Assembly: GCA_017615355.1 (NCBI GenBank)
Contig: JAGAAJ010000127.1
Span: forward strand, 1-51,283
From: Prevotella sp.
GTDB taxonomy: Bacteria; Bacteroidota; Bacteroidia; Bacteroidales; Bacteroidaceae
Direction: 5' to 3'
Length of the DNA: 51,283 bases
A model generated the notes under the pieces. It saw only the letters and a list, made by a program, of their open reading frames with translations. It was not told the DNA's origin and did not search any database. Each line of letters opens with the position of its first letter. Position 1 is the first letter of the stretch. A program made the translations under genes and the position numbers. Of this stretch, positions 1-8,458 are shown piece by piece.

Positions 1-23
1 CAGTAATTTTGTCCTCGGTAAAC

Positions 24-88
24 ATTAGCGATATTCTTTAGTTCAACTTTATGGGTGGTACTACAAAGTTACTAAAAATATCGCTAAT
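24..88. repeat. 12-bp perfect inverted repeat flanking a promoter
   Basis: ATTAGCGATATT at 24-35 is repeated as its exact reverse complement at 77-88, with 41 bp between the arms. The intervening segment contains the leftward TAACTTTG box. It could be an operator dyad, a large stem-loop, or a recombinase site pair; the sequence alone does not decide. Confidence 0.6.
64..71 (-). promoter_or_regulatory. Bacteroidota -7 box, leftward
   Basis: On the minus strand this reads TAACTTTG, a match to TAnnTTTG. It points out of the left edge of the window, so the gene it would serve is not visible. It lies between the two arms of the 12-bp inverted repeat. Confidence 0.5.
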
Positions 89-98
89 TACCTAATAA

Positions 99-152
99 TC
101 AGATGATTATTTTTTAAATGTTTTCATCGAACTCACGTTAAATATCATCTGA
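99..152. repeat. 9-bp inverted repeat
   Basis: TCAGATGAT at 99-107 is matched by its reverse complement ATCATCTGA at 144-152. It lies immediately right of the 12-bp inverted repeat, so the two dyads stand side by side. Confidence 0.4.
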
Positions 153-187
153 ACTGTGCGCAGCCGCTCCACTCCGCTCCCCACCCC

Positions 188-215
188 TTCTTGCGTCCCG
201 CTGGTAGCAAGCGTC
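188..215 (+). repeat. 28-bp dispersed repeat, copy 1
   Basis: By eye this 28-bp segment matches 25 of 28 positions with the reverse complement of 11018-11045, which lies inside the sensor-kinase gene. Both copies contain short complementary arms (CTTGC and GCAAG), so each could fold into a small hairpin. A further GCAAGCG follows directly on the right of this copy. Confidence 0.6.
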
Positions 216-305
216 CGCAAGCGGTCGAGCGGAGGGACGGGGTGGCCGATAGGCCAGGGCGGGGTAGATAGAGGGACATGGGCCGTTCTAAAGGCCTACC
301 CCCGA

Positions 306-348
306 CCCCTCCCAAAGGGAGGGGAGAGGGGGCCTCCCCAAGGGGAGG
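306..348. repeat. Two adjacent GC-rich hairpins
   Basis: CCCCTCCC at 306-313 pairs with GGGAGGGG at 317-324 across a 3-nt loop, and CCTCCCC at 333-339 pairs with GGGGAGG at 342-348 across a 2-nt loop. These look like a short dispersed palindromic element rather than a conventional terminator, because no T-run follows. Confidence 0.5.
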
Positions 349-372
349 ACTACCGCTTGCGCAGAATCGGCA

Positions 373-454
373 AAAATGGAGCGTGCAGAAATGAAAATGG
401 AGCGTGCGAAAATAAAAATGGAGCCTGCGGAAAAGATTCTGCAGGCTCCATTTT
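373..454. terminator. Terminator hairpin with two extra 5' arms
   Basis: The arms 415-428 and 441-454 form a perfect 14-bp stem (AAAATGGAGCCTGC and its complement) with a 12-nt loop, rich in A on one side and T on the other. It sits about 20 bp past the stop of the minus-strand TPR gene and could stop transcription from either side. Near-identical copies of the left arm occur at 373-386 and 394-407, giving three copies with an exact 21-bp period. Confidence 0.7.
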
Positions 455-475
455 GTTATGTGGTGAGTGACTTCT

Positions 476-1720
476 TTAGATGTCCTTCAGCTCGGGGTCG
501 ATGGCCTCAAGCTCGGCCATCTTGTCCTTCAAACCGAGGGTGTAGTAGATGCGGTAGAGGGGGTAGGGCCAGCGAGCCTGCTCGAACTTGGGGTCGAGCT
601 CCTTGGTCTTCTCCAGATACTTCTGGGCCTCGCGGAGCACGTCCTTCACCTTCTCGGCGTTCTCGTTGCTGATACGCATGGTCTTCTTGTCGGTGAGCTG
701 GTCGTTCATCACGATGGCCTTCGAGTTGTAGCAGATGCCGGTGTTGAAGATGACGGGCACCCAGGTGGGATCGAGTTCGGCTGCCTTCTTGAAGTGCTCG
801 ATAGCTGCGTCCCAATTCTCGCTGTTCATCTCGGCCTCGCCAAGCAGGGCCCAAGCCATCTTGTTGTTGGGATCAATCTGTATCTCCTCCTTCGTCCAGG
901 CAATCAGGGACTCGCTGTCATTGGCGCGTACGTAGTACTCTTGCAGCATATTGAAATAGAGGTCGCGCTTGGGGTTGGCCTTGTGGGCTTCCTTCACGCG
1001 TGCCAGGTAGACGAGCGAGTCGGCGTGGTTGGCGCACTTGTCCTTCATGGCGTAGAGGATGAGGTCGGTGCAGGCGTCTTCCTTGTCGGCGTTCAGGCTC
1101 TTGGCTTTCTCGGCGAGCTTGAGGGCGGTGTCGTAGTCCTTCTCCAGATAGCTCAGGTAGGCTGAGTTGTAGGCAGCGTCGTAGATGAGGGTGTCGGGAG
1201 CCATCTTTGATTCTTCATATAATGGTAATGAGGAGTCGCCTGTGGCGATATAGCTTTCCCAGGCCTTGATGGCACTCTTCATGTTCTGGTGCTGGTAGAA
1301 GCTGACTGCGATGTTGTACATCAGGTGACGCTCGTTCATGTAGCGGTTGGCATTGCCCTTGCGGTAGGGATTCTTCACCTTGCCCTTCTCGTTGGGCTGC
1401 TGGGCATATTTGTCGCACTCATTGGCAGCATTGAAACCATCAAGGAATGCCTTGACGGCCTTCAATGTGTCGGCAGGCTGGTTGAGAAGGATTTTCTGAT
1501 ACTCATCGCTGTAGATCTTGTATTGGATGTCGTTCATCAGGTTCCATGCGGCTGCCTTGTCGGCAGTCTCAGCTGACGTGAGAGCAGGCGTAAGCTTTTG
1601 AGCGGCCTCGGCCAGATTACCGGACGAGTACAGCTTCTTTGCTTCTTTCACCAGGGCTTCCTGGGCAAAGGCTGTGGTGGCAGCTGCTGCCATCATGGCC
1701 ATCATCAGAATCTTTTTCAT
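476..1720 (-). CDS. Secreted tetratricopeptide-repeat protein
   Basis: A 414-residue protein. The first 20 residues form a clear Sec signal peptide ending in AFAQ, so it is probably periplasmic or surface-associated. The rest is helical with TPR-like units; the clearest is near residues 285-320, with the pattern of an alpha-helical pair ending in a DP turn. TPR proteins act as scaffolds for other proteins; no catalytic motif is visible and the partner is unknown. It lies 36 bp downstream of gyrA in the same orientation and may be co-transcribed; the short gap contains only a near-match to a -7 box (TACCTTTA). Transcription probably ends at the hairpin at 415-454. Confidence 0.85.
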   Translation of the reverse strand: MKKILMMAMMAAAATTAFAQEALVKEAKKLYSSGNLAEAAQKLTPALTSAETADKAAAWNLMNDIQYKIYSDEYQKILLNQPADTLKAVKAFLDGFNAANECDKYAQQPNEKGKVKNPYRKGNANRYMNERHLMYNIAVSFYQHQNMKSAIKAWESYIATGDSSLPLYEESKMAPDTLIYDAAYNSAYLSYLEKDYDTALKLAEKAKSLNADKEDACTDLILYAMKDKCANHADSLVYLARVKEAHKANPKRDLYFNMLQEYYVRANDSESLIAWTKEEIQIDPNNKMAWALLGEAEMNSENWDAAIEHFKKAAELDPTWVPVIFNTGICYNSKAIVMNDQLTDKKTMRISNENAEKVKDVLREAQKYLEKTKELDPKFEQARWPYPLYRIYYTLGLKDKMAELEAIDPELKDI

Positions 1721-1756
1721 GTTGTAAAGGTATTAAATGGGTTAATTAATTACGAA

Positions 1757-4321
1757 TTATTCTTCTGGGGCTATCGGAGCCTCTGGAGTCTCTGGGTTTT
1801 CTGCCAGTTCCTCTGCCTCGGCGGCTTCCTCGGCCAGCTCCTCCTCGGTGGCTTTCTGCACCTTGCAGACGGAGGCGATGACGTCGTTCTTCTTCGTGAG
1901 GTTGATGAGGCGCACGCCCTGTGTGGCACGGCCCATGACTCGCACCTCGGAGACGTTGAGTCGGATGAGGATGCCGCTCTTGTTGATGATCATCAGGTCG
2001 TTCTCGTCGGTCACTACCTTGATGGCCACCAGTCGGCCGGTCTTCTCGGTGATGGCGAGGGTCTTCACACCCTTGGCACCACGGGCGGTCTTGCGATAGT
2101 CCTCGATGTCGGTGCGCTTGCCATAGCCATTCTCAGAGACGACCATGATGGTCTCTGTCAGCGGGTCGTTGACGCATACCATGCCTACCACCTCGTCGTC
2201 GCCGCCGTCGAGGCGCATGCCGATGACACCTGTCGAGACGCGGCCCATGGTGCGTACCTCGTCCTCATTGAAGCGAACGGCACGTCCGTTGCGGTTGGCA
2301 AGGATGATCTCGTTGCGTCCGTTGGTCAGACGTACGGCCACCACCTCGTCGCCCTCGTTGATATTCAGGGCACGCACGCCTGCGGCACGTACATTCTTAT
2401 AGGCATCGAGGCAGGTCTTCTTGACGATGCCCTGCTTGGTGGCGAAGACCACGTAGTGGGACTTGAGGAACTCCTCGTCGTTGAAGTTCTTGATGCGCAG
2501 CACGGCGTTGATGGCGTCGTCGGGCTCGATGTTGAGCATGTTCTGGATGGCGCGGCCCTTCGAGTTCTTGTCGCCCTCGGGTATCTCGTAGCACTTCTGC
2601 CAGTAGCAGCGTCCCTTCTGGGTGAAGAAGAGCAGCGTGTTGTGCATCGTGGCGGGATAGATATACTCGGTGAAGTCGTTGTCGCGATGGCGTGCGCCCT
2701 TGGCACCCATGCCGCCGCGTCCCTGTGCGTGGAAGTCGTTGAGCGGCGTGCGCTTGATATAGCCCATGTGGGAGATGGTGATGACCACGGGATCGTCGGG
2801 ATAGAAGTCCTCGGCGTTGAACTCATGGTCGAAGGGGATGATCTCCGTGCGGCGCTCGTCGCCGTACTTCTCCTTCACCTCGAGGAGGTCTTCCTTCATC
2901 ACCTGCTTGCAGCGCTCGGGATTGTCGAGGATCTCCTGCAGGTCGGCGATGAGCTTCATCAGGTCGTCGTACTCCTGGTGCAGCTGGTCGACACGCAGGC
3001 CTGTGAGCTGACTCAGACGCATGTCGACGATGGCCTTCGACTGCAGCTCGTCCAACTCGAAGCGCTTCTCCAGGTTGCGCTGGGCATCGGTGGGCGTAGC
3101 CGACTGGCGGATGATGTGCACCACCTCGTCGATGTTGTTGACGGCGATGATCAAGCCTTCGAGGATATGGGCGCGCTCCTGTGCCTTCTTCAGGTCGAAC
3201 TTCGTGCGACGGATGGTCACCTCATGACGGTGGTCGATGAAGTAGCGGATGCACTCCTTCAGCGTCAGGAGCTTCGGACGCAGCTTGCCGTGTGTGCCGG
3301 GAATGGGCACGAGGGCGATGCTGTTCACGGAGAAGGAGCTCTGCAGGGCGGTCATCTTGAAGAGCTTGTTCAGGATGACGTTGGCATTGGCGTCGCGCTT
3401 GCAGTCGACGACGATACGCATACCCTGACGGCCCGACTCGTCGTTGACGTTGGCAATGCCTTCCAACTTGTGCTGGTTGGCCAGCTCGGCGATGTAGGTC
3501 ACCAGCTCGGCCTTGTTCACGCCATAGGGCAGCTCTGTCACCACGATCTTGTCGTGCTGCTCGCCGGCCTCAATCTCGGCCTTGGCACGCATGACGATGC
3601 GTCCGCGTCCTGTCTCGTAGGCATCGCGCACACCCTGCAGGCCATAGATATAGGCTCCCGTGGGGAAGTCGGGGCCGGGGATGTATTGCATCAGTCCCTC
3701 GGTGTCGATGTCGGGATTGTCGATGAAGGCGCAGCAGCCGTCGATGACCTCGCCCAGATTATGCGTCGGCATGTTCGTGGCCATACCCACGGCGATGCCG
3801 TTGCCGCCGTTCACCAGCAGGTTGGGCACCTTCGTAGGCATCACGCTGGGTTCCTTCAGCGAGTCGTCGAAGTTGGGCTCCATATCGACGGTGTCCTTCT
3901 CCAGGTCGTCCATGATGTGCTCGCCCATCTTCGAGAGGCGGCACTCGGTGTATCGCATGGCAGCGGGAGAGTCGCCGTCGACCGATCCGAAGTTACCCTG
4001 TCCGTCGACGAGCATGTAGCGCATGTTCCAAGCCTGTCCCATGCGGACGAGTGCGCCGTAGACGGAGCTGTCGCCGTGGGGATGGTATTTACCTAATACC
4101 TCGCCCACAACGCGCGCGCATTTTTTATAAGGTTGTGTACTTACATTGTTGATGCCCATCATACCATAGAGGATACGACGGTGCACAGGTTTGAATCCGT
4201 CACGCACATCGGGTAGGGCACGAGCCACGATCACCGACATGGAATAGTCGATGTAGGAGCTCTTCATCTCCTCTTCGATGTTAATCTTCAGGATTCTGTC
4301 GTTGTCAAACGTTTGGTCCAT
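1757..4321 (-). CDS. gyrA: DNA gyrase subunit A
   Basis: An 854-residue GyrA, the DNA-cleaving and religating subunit of the type IIA topoisomerase that introduces negative supercoils. The N-terminal breakage-reunion domain carries the catalytic tyrosine at about Y124 in [10 protein letters not shown]. The quinolone-determining segment reads [10 protein letters not shown]; the residue matching E. coli S83 is serine (S85) and that matching D87 is glycine (G89). The C-terminal half has the beta-pinwheel repeats with a degenerate GyrA box (QGRGGMG), which favours gyrase over topoisomerase IV. The tail is strongly acidic (runs of E and A). The length is typical. A -7 box lies about 100 bp upstream. 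Confidence 0.96.
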   Translation of the reverse strand: MDQTFDNDRILKINIEEEMKSSYIDYSMSVIVARALPDVRDGFKPVHRRILYGMMGINNVSTQPYKKCARVVGEVLGKYHPHGDSSVYGALVRMGQAWNMRYMLVDGQGNFGSVDGDSPAAMRYTECRLSKMGEHIMDDLEKDTVDMEPNFDDSLKEPSVMPTKVPNLLVNGGNGIAVGMATNMPTHNLGEVIDGCCAFIDNPDIDTEGLMQYIPGPDFPTGAYIYGLQGVRDAYETGRGRIVMRAKAEIEAGEQHDKIVVTELPYGVNKAELVTYIAELANQHKLEGIANVNDESGRQGMRIVVDCKRDANANVILNKLFKMTALQSSFSVNSIALVPIPGTHGKLRPKLLTLKECIRYFIDHRHEVTIRRTKFDLKKAQERAHILEGLIIAVNNIDEVVHIIRQSATPTDAQRNLEKRFELDELQSKAIVDMRLSQLTGLRVDQLHQEYDDLMKLIADLQEILDNPERCKQVMKEDLLEVKEKYGDERRTEIIPFDHEFNAEDFYPDDPVVITISHMGYIKRTPLNDFHAQGRGGMGAKGARHRDNDFTEYIYPATMHNTLLFFTQKGRCYWQKCYEIPEGDKNSKGRAIQNMLNIEPDDAINAVLRIKNFNDEEFLKSHYVVFATKQGIVKKTCLDAYKNVRAAGVRALNINEGDEVVAVRLTNGRNEIILANRNGRAVRFNEDEVRTMGRVSTGVIGMRLDGGDDEVVGMVCVNDPLTETIMVVSENGYGKRTDIEDYRKTARGAKGVKTLAITEKTGRLVAIKVVTDENDLMIINKSGILIRLNVSEVRVMGRATQGVRLINLTKKNDVIASVCKVQKATEEELAEEAAEAEELAENPETPEAPIAPEE

Positions 4322-4423
4322 TCTTTTTTATGTAGATTTAATGTGTATGCTTAGAGGTCGAAATCGCCGTAGAGGGCATTTAAATGGCCGTAGGCGCATT
4401 TTGTCCATTTTTCGTTGCGACTG

Positions 4424-4431
4424 CAAAGGTA
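4424..4431 (-). promoter_or_regulatory. Promoter -7 box for gyrA
   Basis: The minus strand reads TACCTTTG followed by CAG, matching the Bacteroidota TAnnTTTG element. It lies about 100 bp upstream of the gyrA start, so the messenger would have a leader of roughly 95 nt. Confidence 0.7.
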
Positions 4432-4548
4432 GTGTTTTTTATTTAAACTCGTGCCGTTTTAAGCAATTTTAATCTAAACATTTGTCATAAAACATAAAGT
4501 TTAGCAGAAATTTTGTGGAAATAATGATGGCGATGGTCTTTTTTTTTG

Positions 4549-4556
4549 TAACTTTG
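4549..4556 (+). promoter_or_regulatory. Promoter -7 box for the ThiE/TenI-like gene
   Basis: TAACTTTG follows a T-run and lies 22 bp before the ATG at 4579, giving a short leader. Confidence 0.75.
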
Positions 4557-4578
4557 CACCGCAAACAGCGACGTAAGG

Positions 4579-5190
4579 ATGAAACTCATCATTATGACAC
4601 GGTCCACGTTCTTCGTGGAAGAAGACAAGATTCTGACCGCCCTCTTCGAGGAAGGAATGGACAACCTGCACCTTTACAAACCCTTGTCGGAGCCTGTCTA
4701 TTCCGAGCGACTGCTTACGCTGCTTTCCGAAGACTACTATAAGCGCATCACCGTTCACGAGCATTTCTATCTGCGTGAGGAGTACGGCCTCAAGGGCATT
4801 CATCTGGAGAATCCTGACGACAGCCTGCCCTACGGCTATCGCGGTCATGTCAGCCGCACATGCACGGCGATCTCCCAATTGCGTGAAGCGAAGAAAAAAA
4901 GCAAGTACGTATTCTTAAAGTCTCTCTACGACAGTCATAGCAATCCTGCTGACAGACAGTCGTTTACCGATGCGGAGCTGAAAGATGCTTCACGGCACGG
5001 GCTCATCGACCGTCATGTCTATGCCCTTGGTGGCATTTGCCTTGAAAACATCCGCCAGATGGCCGACCTGGGCTTTGGCGGCGTGGTGGTGTGTGGCGAC
5101 CTGTGGAACCGATTCAACATTCATCAGGGGCAGGATTTCAAGGAGCTCATTGCCCATTTCAAGAAGCTACAGAGAGCTGTGGGGTGGTGA
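4579..5190 (+). CDS. Thiamine-phosphate-synthase-like (ThiE/TenI fold) protein
   Basis: A 203-residue protein resembling the ThiE/TenI TIM-barrel family. The recognisable parts are the GIHLENPD strand (compare GvHLGQ in ThiE), the GHVSRTC segment (compare hSvh in ThiE) and the C-terminal ALGGI...GFGGVVVCGDLW phosphate-binding strand and loop. ThiE joins the pyrimidine and thiazole phosphates of thiamine; TenI proteins are non-synthase relatives. The canonical ThiE catalytic stretches are only partly visible and no other thi gene is nearby, so the reaction is uncertain. The start at 4579 follows a -7 box closely. prs lies downstream after a tandem repeat. Confidence 0.75.
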   Translation: MKLIIMTRSTFFVEEDKILTALFEEGMDNLHLYKPLSEPVYSERLLTLLSEDYYKRITVHEHFYLREEYGLKGIHLENPDDSLPYGYRGHVSRTCTAISQLREAKKKSKYVFLKSLYDSHSNPADRQSFTDAELKDASRHGLIDRHVYALGGICLENIRQMADLGFGGVVVCGDLWNRFNIHQGQDFKELIAHFKKLQRAVGW

Positions 5191-5194
5191 GATA

Positions 5195-5230
5195 GATGTA
5201 TGATGTAAGATGTATGATGTAAGATGTATT
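5195..5230 (+). repeat. 14-bp tandem repeat
   Basis: The unit GATGTATGATGTAA occurs twice in full and then starts a third time, filling most of the gap between the ThiE-like gene and prs. It is low-complexity and shows no promoter box. Confidence 0.75.
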
Positions 5231-5256
5231 GAAAATATAAACAACTACTATAAACG

Positions 5257-6192
5257 ATGAACACACAAAATTATATGGTCTTCTCGGGTACCGCTACGAG
5301 ATACCTGGCTGAGAGAATCTGCCAAAGCCTGGGCTGTCCGCTGGGCAAGTTGCAAATCACGAAGTTCTCCGACGGAGAGTTTGCTGTGAGCTATGAAGAG
5401 AGCATTCGTGGTCGCGACATCTTCCTCGTGCAAAGCACCTTCCCTAACAGCGACAACCTGATGGAGCTGCTCCTGATGATCGACGCCGCCAAGCGTGCTT
5501 CAGCCCGTACCATCAACGCCGTCATCCCTTATTTCGGCTGGGCCCGTCAGGATCGCAAGGACAAGCCCCGTGTGTCGATAGGTGCCAAGCTGGTGGCCGA
5601 CCTGCTGAGCGTGGCCGGCGTGAACCGCGTCATCACGATGGACCTGCACGCCGACCAGATACAGGGATTCTTCGACGTGCCTGTCGACCATCTCTATGCC
5701 TCCGGCGTCATCATGCCCTATCTGAAGAACCTGAACCTCGACGAGCTGGTGATTGCATCGCCCGACGTAGGCGGCTCGAAGCGTGCCAACACCTACGCCA
5801 AGTATCTGGGCTGTCCGCTGGTGCTCTGCAACAAGACACGTGCTCGTGCCAATGTGGTGGCCACCATGCAGATTATCGGCGAGGTAGAGGGCAAGAACGT
5901 GGTCATTGTCGACGATATGGTCGATACCGCCGGCACCATTACCAAGGCTGCCGACCTGATGATGGAATCGGGAGCCAAGAGTGTGCGTGCCTGCGCCAGC
6001 CATTGTGTGATGAGCGGCCCTGCCAGCGAGCGTGTGCAGGAGTCGGCCCTCACCGAGATTGTCTTCACCGACAGCATTCCCTACACCCAGCGTTGTGCAA
6101 AGGTGAAGCAGCTCTCCGTCGCCGATATGTTTGCAGAGGCTATCCGCCGTGTCATCGACAATAAGAGTATCAGTGACTTGTACATTGTGTAA
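5257..6192 (+). CDS. prs: Ribose-phosphate pyrophosphokinase
   Basis: A 311-residue PRPP synthetase, normal length for class I enzymes. It transfers pyrophosphate from ATP to ribose 5-phosphate, making PRPP for purine, pyrimidine, histidine, tryptophan and NAD synthesis. The catalytic and metal site is seen as MDLHADQ (H131), and the PRPP-binding loop VVIVDDMVDTAGT begins at about residue 215. The early segment KFSDGE and the PYFGWARQDRK flexible ATP-loop motif are also present. It follows a tandem repeat without an obvious own promoter, so it may be read from the upstream gene. Confidence 0.96.
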   Translation: MNTQNYMVFSGTATRYLAERICQSLGCPLGKLQITKFSDGEFAVSYEESIRGRDIFLVQSTFPNSDNLMELLLMIDAAKRASARTINAVIPYFGWARQDRKDKPRVSIGAKLVADLLSVAGVNRVITMDLHADQIQGFFDVPVDHLYASGVIMPYLKNLNLDELVIASPDVGGSKRANTYAKYLGCPLVLCNKTRARANVVATMQIIGEVEGKNVVIVDDMVDTAGTITKAADLMMESGAKSVRACASHCVMSGPASERVQESALTEIVFTDSIPYTQRCAKVKQLSVADMFAEAIRRVIDNKSISDLYIV

Positions 6193-6211
6193 GATTTGAA
6201 GAATTGAAGAG

Positions 6212-7342
6212 TTGAAAAAACAGACGTTGAAATTGAAGCATTTACTTCTTGCGGCAGTATTGCTGCTGGCATTTTCGTGCTCTGAGAAGCCCAAGGTCGA
6301 TGATGGGAAGAATTTCCATCTGGAGGGTACTGTCGAGGGCCTGCCCGATGGCGAGCAACTGTTGGTGACTGATGGCGATGGCTTTCCCGTTGACACGCTG
6401 ACCGTGTCGCAGGGAAAGTTCAGCTACTCGGCAAAGACCGATACGGTGAGCTTCTACACCATCTTCGTGATGAACGACCCCTCGACCAATGTGAATTTCT
6501 TCACCGAGCCGGGCACCGTACAGATGAAAATCTCCACAAAGATGGCCGATTGCTCCGTAGGCGGCACAACAGCCAACGACGCCCTGCAGCAGCTGATGAC
6601 CGAGACGGCTCCCTACTATGAGAAAATCAACGAGATAGAGGCACTTGTCAGCTCCGACACCACACTCACCCCTGAAGGCGACTGGGTAATGGCTGAGCGC
6701 TATCTGCAGCTCTACAACGAGATAGAGCGGAAGATGAAGGATGCCGCCGAGAAGAACATCACCAACGAACTGGGATATATGCTTGTGGTGCGTTTCGTCG
6801 ACGAGCAGGCAGATGCCGATCTGCTTGAGCAACTCATTGCGAAGATGCCTGACAACTTCCGTCATCGCCGTCCTGTGGTCAAGCTGCAGGCCATACTCGA
6901 CAGCAGGGTCAATACAGATGAGGGACAGGTGATGCCCGACTTCACCCTCCTGACCCCTGACAGCACGCAGCTGTCTGTGATGGGCGAGGTGAAGCAGCAT
7001 AAATACACCATCATCGATTTCTGGGCCTCGTGGTGCAATCCCTGCCGTGCAGAGGTGCCGGCCATGCGCCAGCTCTATACCGATTTCAAGGAGAAAGGTC
7101 TTGGCATCGTGAGCATCTCGCTCGATGACAAGGCTGAGGACTGGCGTCAGGCCATCACCGACCTGAAGATGGAGTGGACGCAGCTCTCCGACCTGAAGGG
7201 TAGGGATGACGCTGCTGCCCGTGCCTTCCGTGTTTCCACCATTCCCTATATGGTGGTGGTCGACAGCGTGGGCACCATCATGAAGAAAGGACTTCGTGGC
7301 GATGACCTCCGCTTGTTCATCAGCGACCTCTTGCCAGAATAA
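6212..7342 (+). CDS. TlpA-type thioredoxin lipoprotein with DUF4369-like N-terminus
   Basis: A 376-residue predicted lipoprotein. The lipobox is LLAFSC, so the protein is probably anchored in the periplasm-facing or outer membrane. Residues about 30-125 match the Bacteroidota DUF4369-type beta domain, and the C-terminal 140 residues are a TlpA/ResA-like thioredoxin fold with a CNPC redox site at C275-C278 inside FWASWCNPCRAE. This family reduces or rearranges disulfides outside the cytoplasm. The start is a TTG at 6212; the codons around it are a decayed TTGAAGA-type repeat, so an in-frame TTG at 6227 is also possible. It lies 19 bp after prs. Confidence 0.9.
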   Translation: MKKQTLKLKHLLLAAVLLLAFSCSEKPKVDDGKNFHLEGTVEGLPDGEQLLVTDGDGFPVDTLTVSQGKFSYSAKTDTVSFYTIFVMNDPSTNVNFFTEPGTVQMKISTKMADCSVGGTTANDALQQLMTETAPYYEKINEIEALVSSDTTLTPEGDWVMAERYLQLYNEIERKMKDAAEKNITNELGYMLVVRFVDEQADADLLEQLIAKMPDNFRHRRPVVKLQAILDSRVNTDEGQVMPDFTLLTPDSTQLSVMGEVKQHKYTIIDFWASWCNPCRAEVPAMRQLYTDFKEKGLGIVSISLDDKAEDWRQAITDLKMEWTQLSDLKGRDDAAARAFRVSTIPYMVVVDSVGTIMKKGLRGDDLRLFISDLLPE

Positions 7343-7385
7343 TTCACATCATTAATAATCTATAAAAACAAACAAAAAAGTAACA

Positions 7386-8408
7386 ATGGCAAAAATTGTA
7401 ACATTGGGCGAGATTATGCTTCGCCTGTCGCCTCAGGGCAACGACCGTTTTATTCAGAGTGAATCATTTCGCATCATCCCCGGAGGCGGTGAGGCTAACG
7501 TCGCCATCTCTGTAGCCAACTATGGCCACGAGGCATATTTCGTGTCGAAGCTGCCGAAGCACGAGATTGGCCAGATTGCCGTCAATGCCCTTCGCCGCTA
7601 TGGTGTGAGCACCGAGTATGTGGCCCGCGGCGGTGACCGTGTAGGTCTCTACTATGCCGAGACAGGTGCCTCGATGCGTCCCTCGAAGGTCATCTACGAC
7701 CGTGCCCACAGCAGCATCGCCGAGGCCAATCCTGAGGACTTCGACTTTGATAAGATCATGGAGGGTGCTCAGTGGTTCCATTGGAGCGGTATCACTCCCG
7801 CCATCAGCGACAAGGCCGCTGAGCTGACACGTCTGGCTTGTGAGGCTGCCAAGCGTCACGGCGTTACAGTGTCGGTTGACCTGAACTTCCGTAAGAAGCT
7901 GTGGACCAGCGAGAAGGCCATCAGCATCATGCGCCCGTTGATGAAGTATGTCGACGTGTGCATCGGCAATGAGGAGGACGCTGAGCTGTGCCTCGGCTTC
8001 AAGCCCGATGCCGACGTCGAAGGTGGTCAGACCGACGCCAGCGGCTATGAGGGCATCTTCAAGCAGATGATGGCAGAGTTCGGCTTCAAGTATGTCGTCA
8101 GCACGCTTCGTGAGAGCTACAGCGCCACGTTCAACGGCTGGAAGGCCCTGATTTACGACGGTAAAGAGTTCTACCAGAGCAAGCGCTATGAAATCAATCC
8201 CATCATCGACCGTGTAGGTGGTGGTGACTCGTTCTCGGGCGGTCTTATCCACGGTCTGCTGACGAAGGCCACTCAGGGTGAGGCTCTGGAGTTTGCCGTA
8301 GCAGCCAGCGCCTTGAAGCATACCATCAATGGCGACTTCAACCTCGTCTCTGTTGAGGAAGTGGAAGCCTTGGCTGGTGGCAATGCCAATGGTAGAGTAC
8401 AGCGCTGA
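7386..8408 (+). CDS. kdgK: 2-keto-3-deoxygluconate kinase (PfkB family)
   Basis: A 340-residue PfkB-family sugar kinase. The N-terminal signature GGGEANVAIS and the C-terminal catalytic RVGGGDSFSGG with general base D281 are both present. KdgK phosphorylates 2-keto-3-deoxygluconate from hexuronates such as pectin sugars to KDPG. The assignment of substrate rests on the next gene, a KDPG aldolase 50 bp downstream, which would use the product. I see no -7 box in the 43 bp upstream, so it may be transcribed from further up. Confidence 0.9.
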   Translation: MAKIVTLGEIMLRLSPQGNDRFIQSESFRIIPGGGEANVAISVANYGHEAYFVSKLPKHEIGQIAVNALRRYGVSTEYVARGGDRVGLYYAETGASMRPSKVIYDRAHSSIAEANPEDFDFDKIMEGAQWFHWSGITPAISDKAAELTRLACEAAKRHGVTVSVDLNFRKKLWTSEKAISIMRPLMKYVDVCIGNEEDAELCLGFKPDADVEGGQTDASGYEGIFKQMMAEFGFKYVVSTLRESYSATFNGWKALIYDGKEFYQSKRYEINPIIDRVGGGDSFSGGLIHGLLTKATQGEALEFAVAASALKHTINGDFNLVSVEEVEALAGGNANGRVQR

Positions 8409-8417
8409 TTTGGTTGT

Positions 8418-8451
8418 CGTAATATCGTAATAACGTTATAACGTAATATCG
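8418..8451 (+). repeat. Short repeat between kdgK and kdgA
   Basis: CGTAATATCG occurs at 8418-8427 and again at 8442-8451, separated by an AT-rich palindromic segment (TAACGTTATAAC-like). It fills most of the kdgK-kdgA gap. Function unknown; it resembles the other low-complexity spacers in this window. Confidence 0.5.
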
Positions 8452-8458
8452 CTAAGAA

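Larger units (their letters stand above)
1..475. other. Repeat-rich intergenic region at window start
   Basis: I see no credible gene here. The stretch holds a 12-bp inverted repeat (24-35 and 77-88) around a minus-strand promoter box, a 9-bp inverted repeat (99-107 and 144-152), a 28-bp dispersed repeat (188-215), two adjacent GC-rich hairpins (306-324 and 333-348), and a three-copy 21-bp repeat ending in a terminator hairpin (373-454). Open frames across 156-672 run through these repeats and into the 3' end of the neighbouring TPR gene in the wrong frame, so I do not call them genes. The region separates a leftward promoter, serving a gene beyond the left edge, from the 3' end of the gyrA-TPR unit. 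Confidence 0.7.

Noticed and set aside
156-672. Open frames in the left intergenic region
   Set aside because: They are translations of GC-rich hairpins and the 21-bp repeats, then enter the TPR gene out of frame; no promoter or homology.
467-1165. A 232-codon open frame opposite the TPR gene
   Set aside because: Antisense shadow; the minus-strand product has a clear signal peptide and TPR repeats.
1598-4096. An 832-codon open frame on the plus strand opposite gyrA
   Set aside because: It is antisense to a certain gene. The codons TTA, CTA and TCA are rare in these GC-rich genes, which keeps the opposite strand open. It has no promoter, no motif and a biased composition.
5500-8321. Long open frames opposite prs, the TlpA-like gene and kdgK
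   Set aside because: All lie antisense to well-supported genes and have leucine- and histidine-rich compositions typical of shadows.
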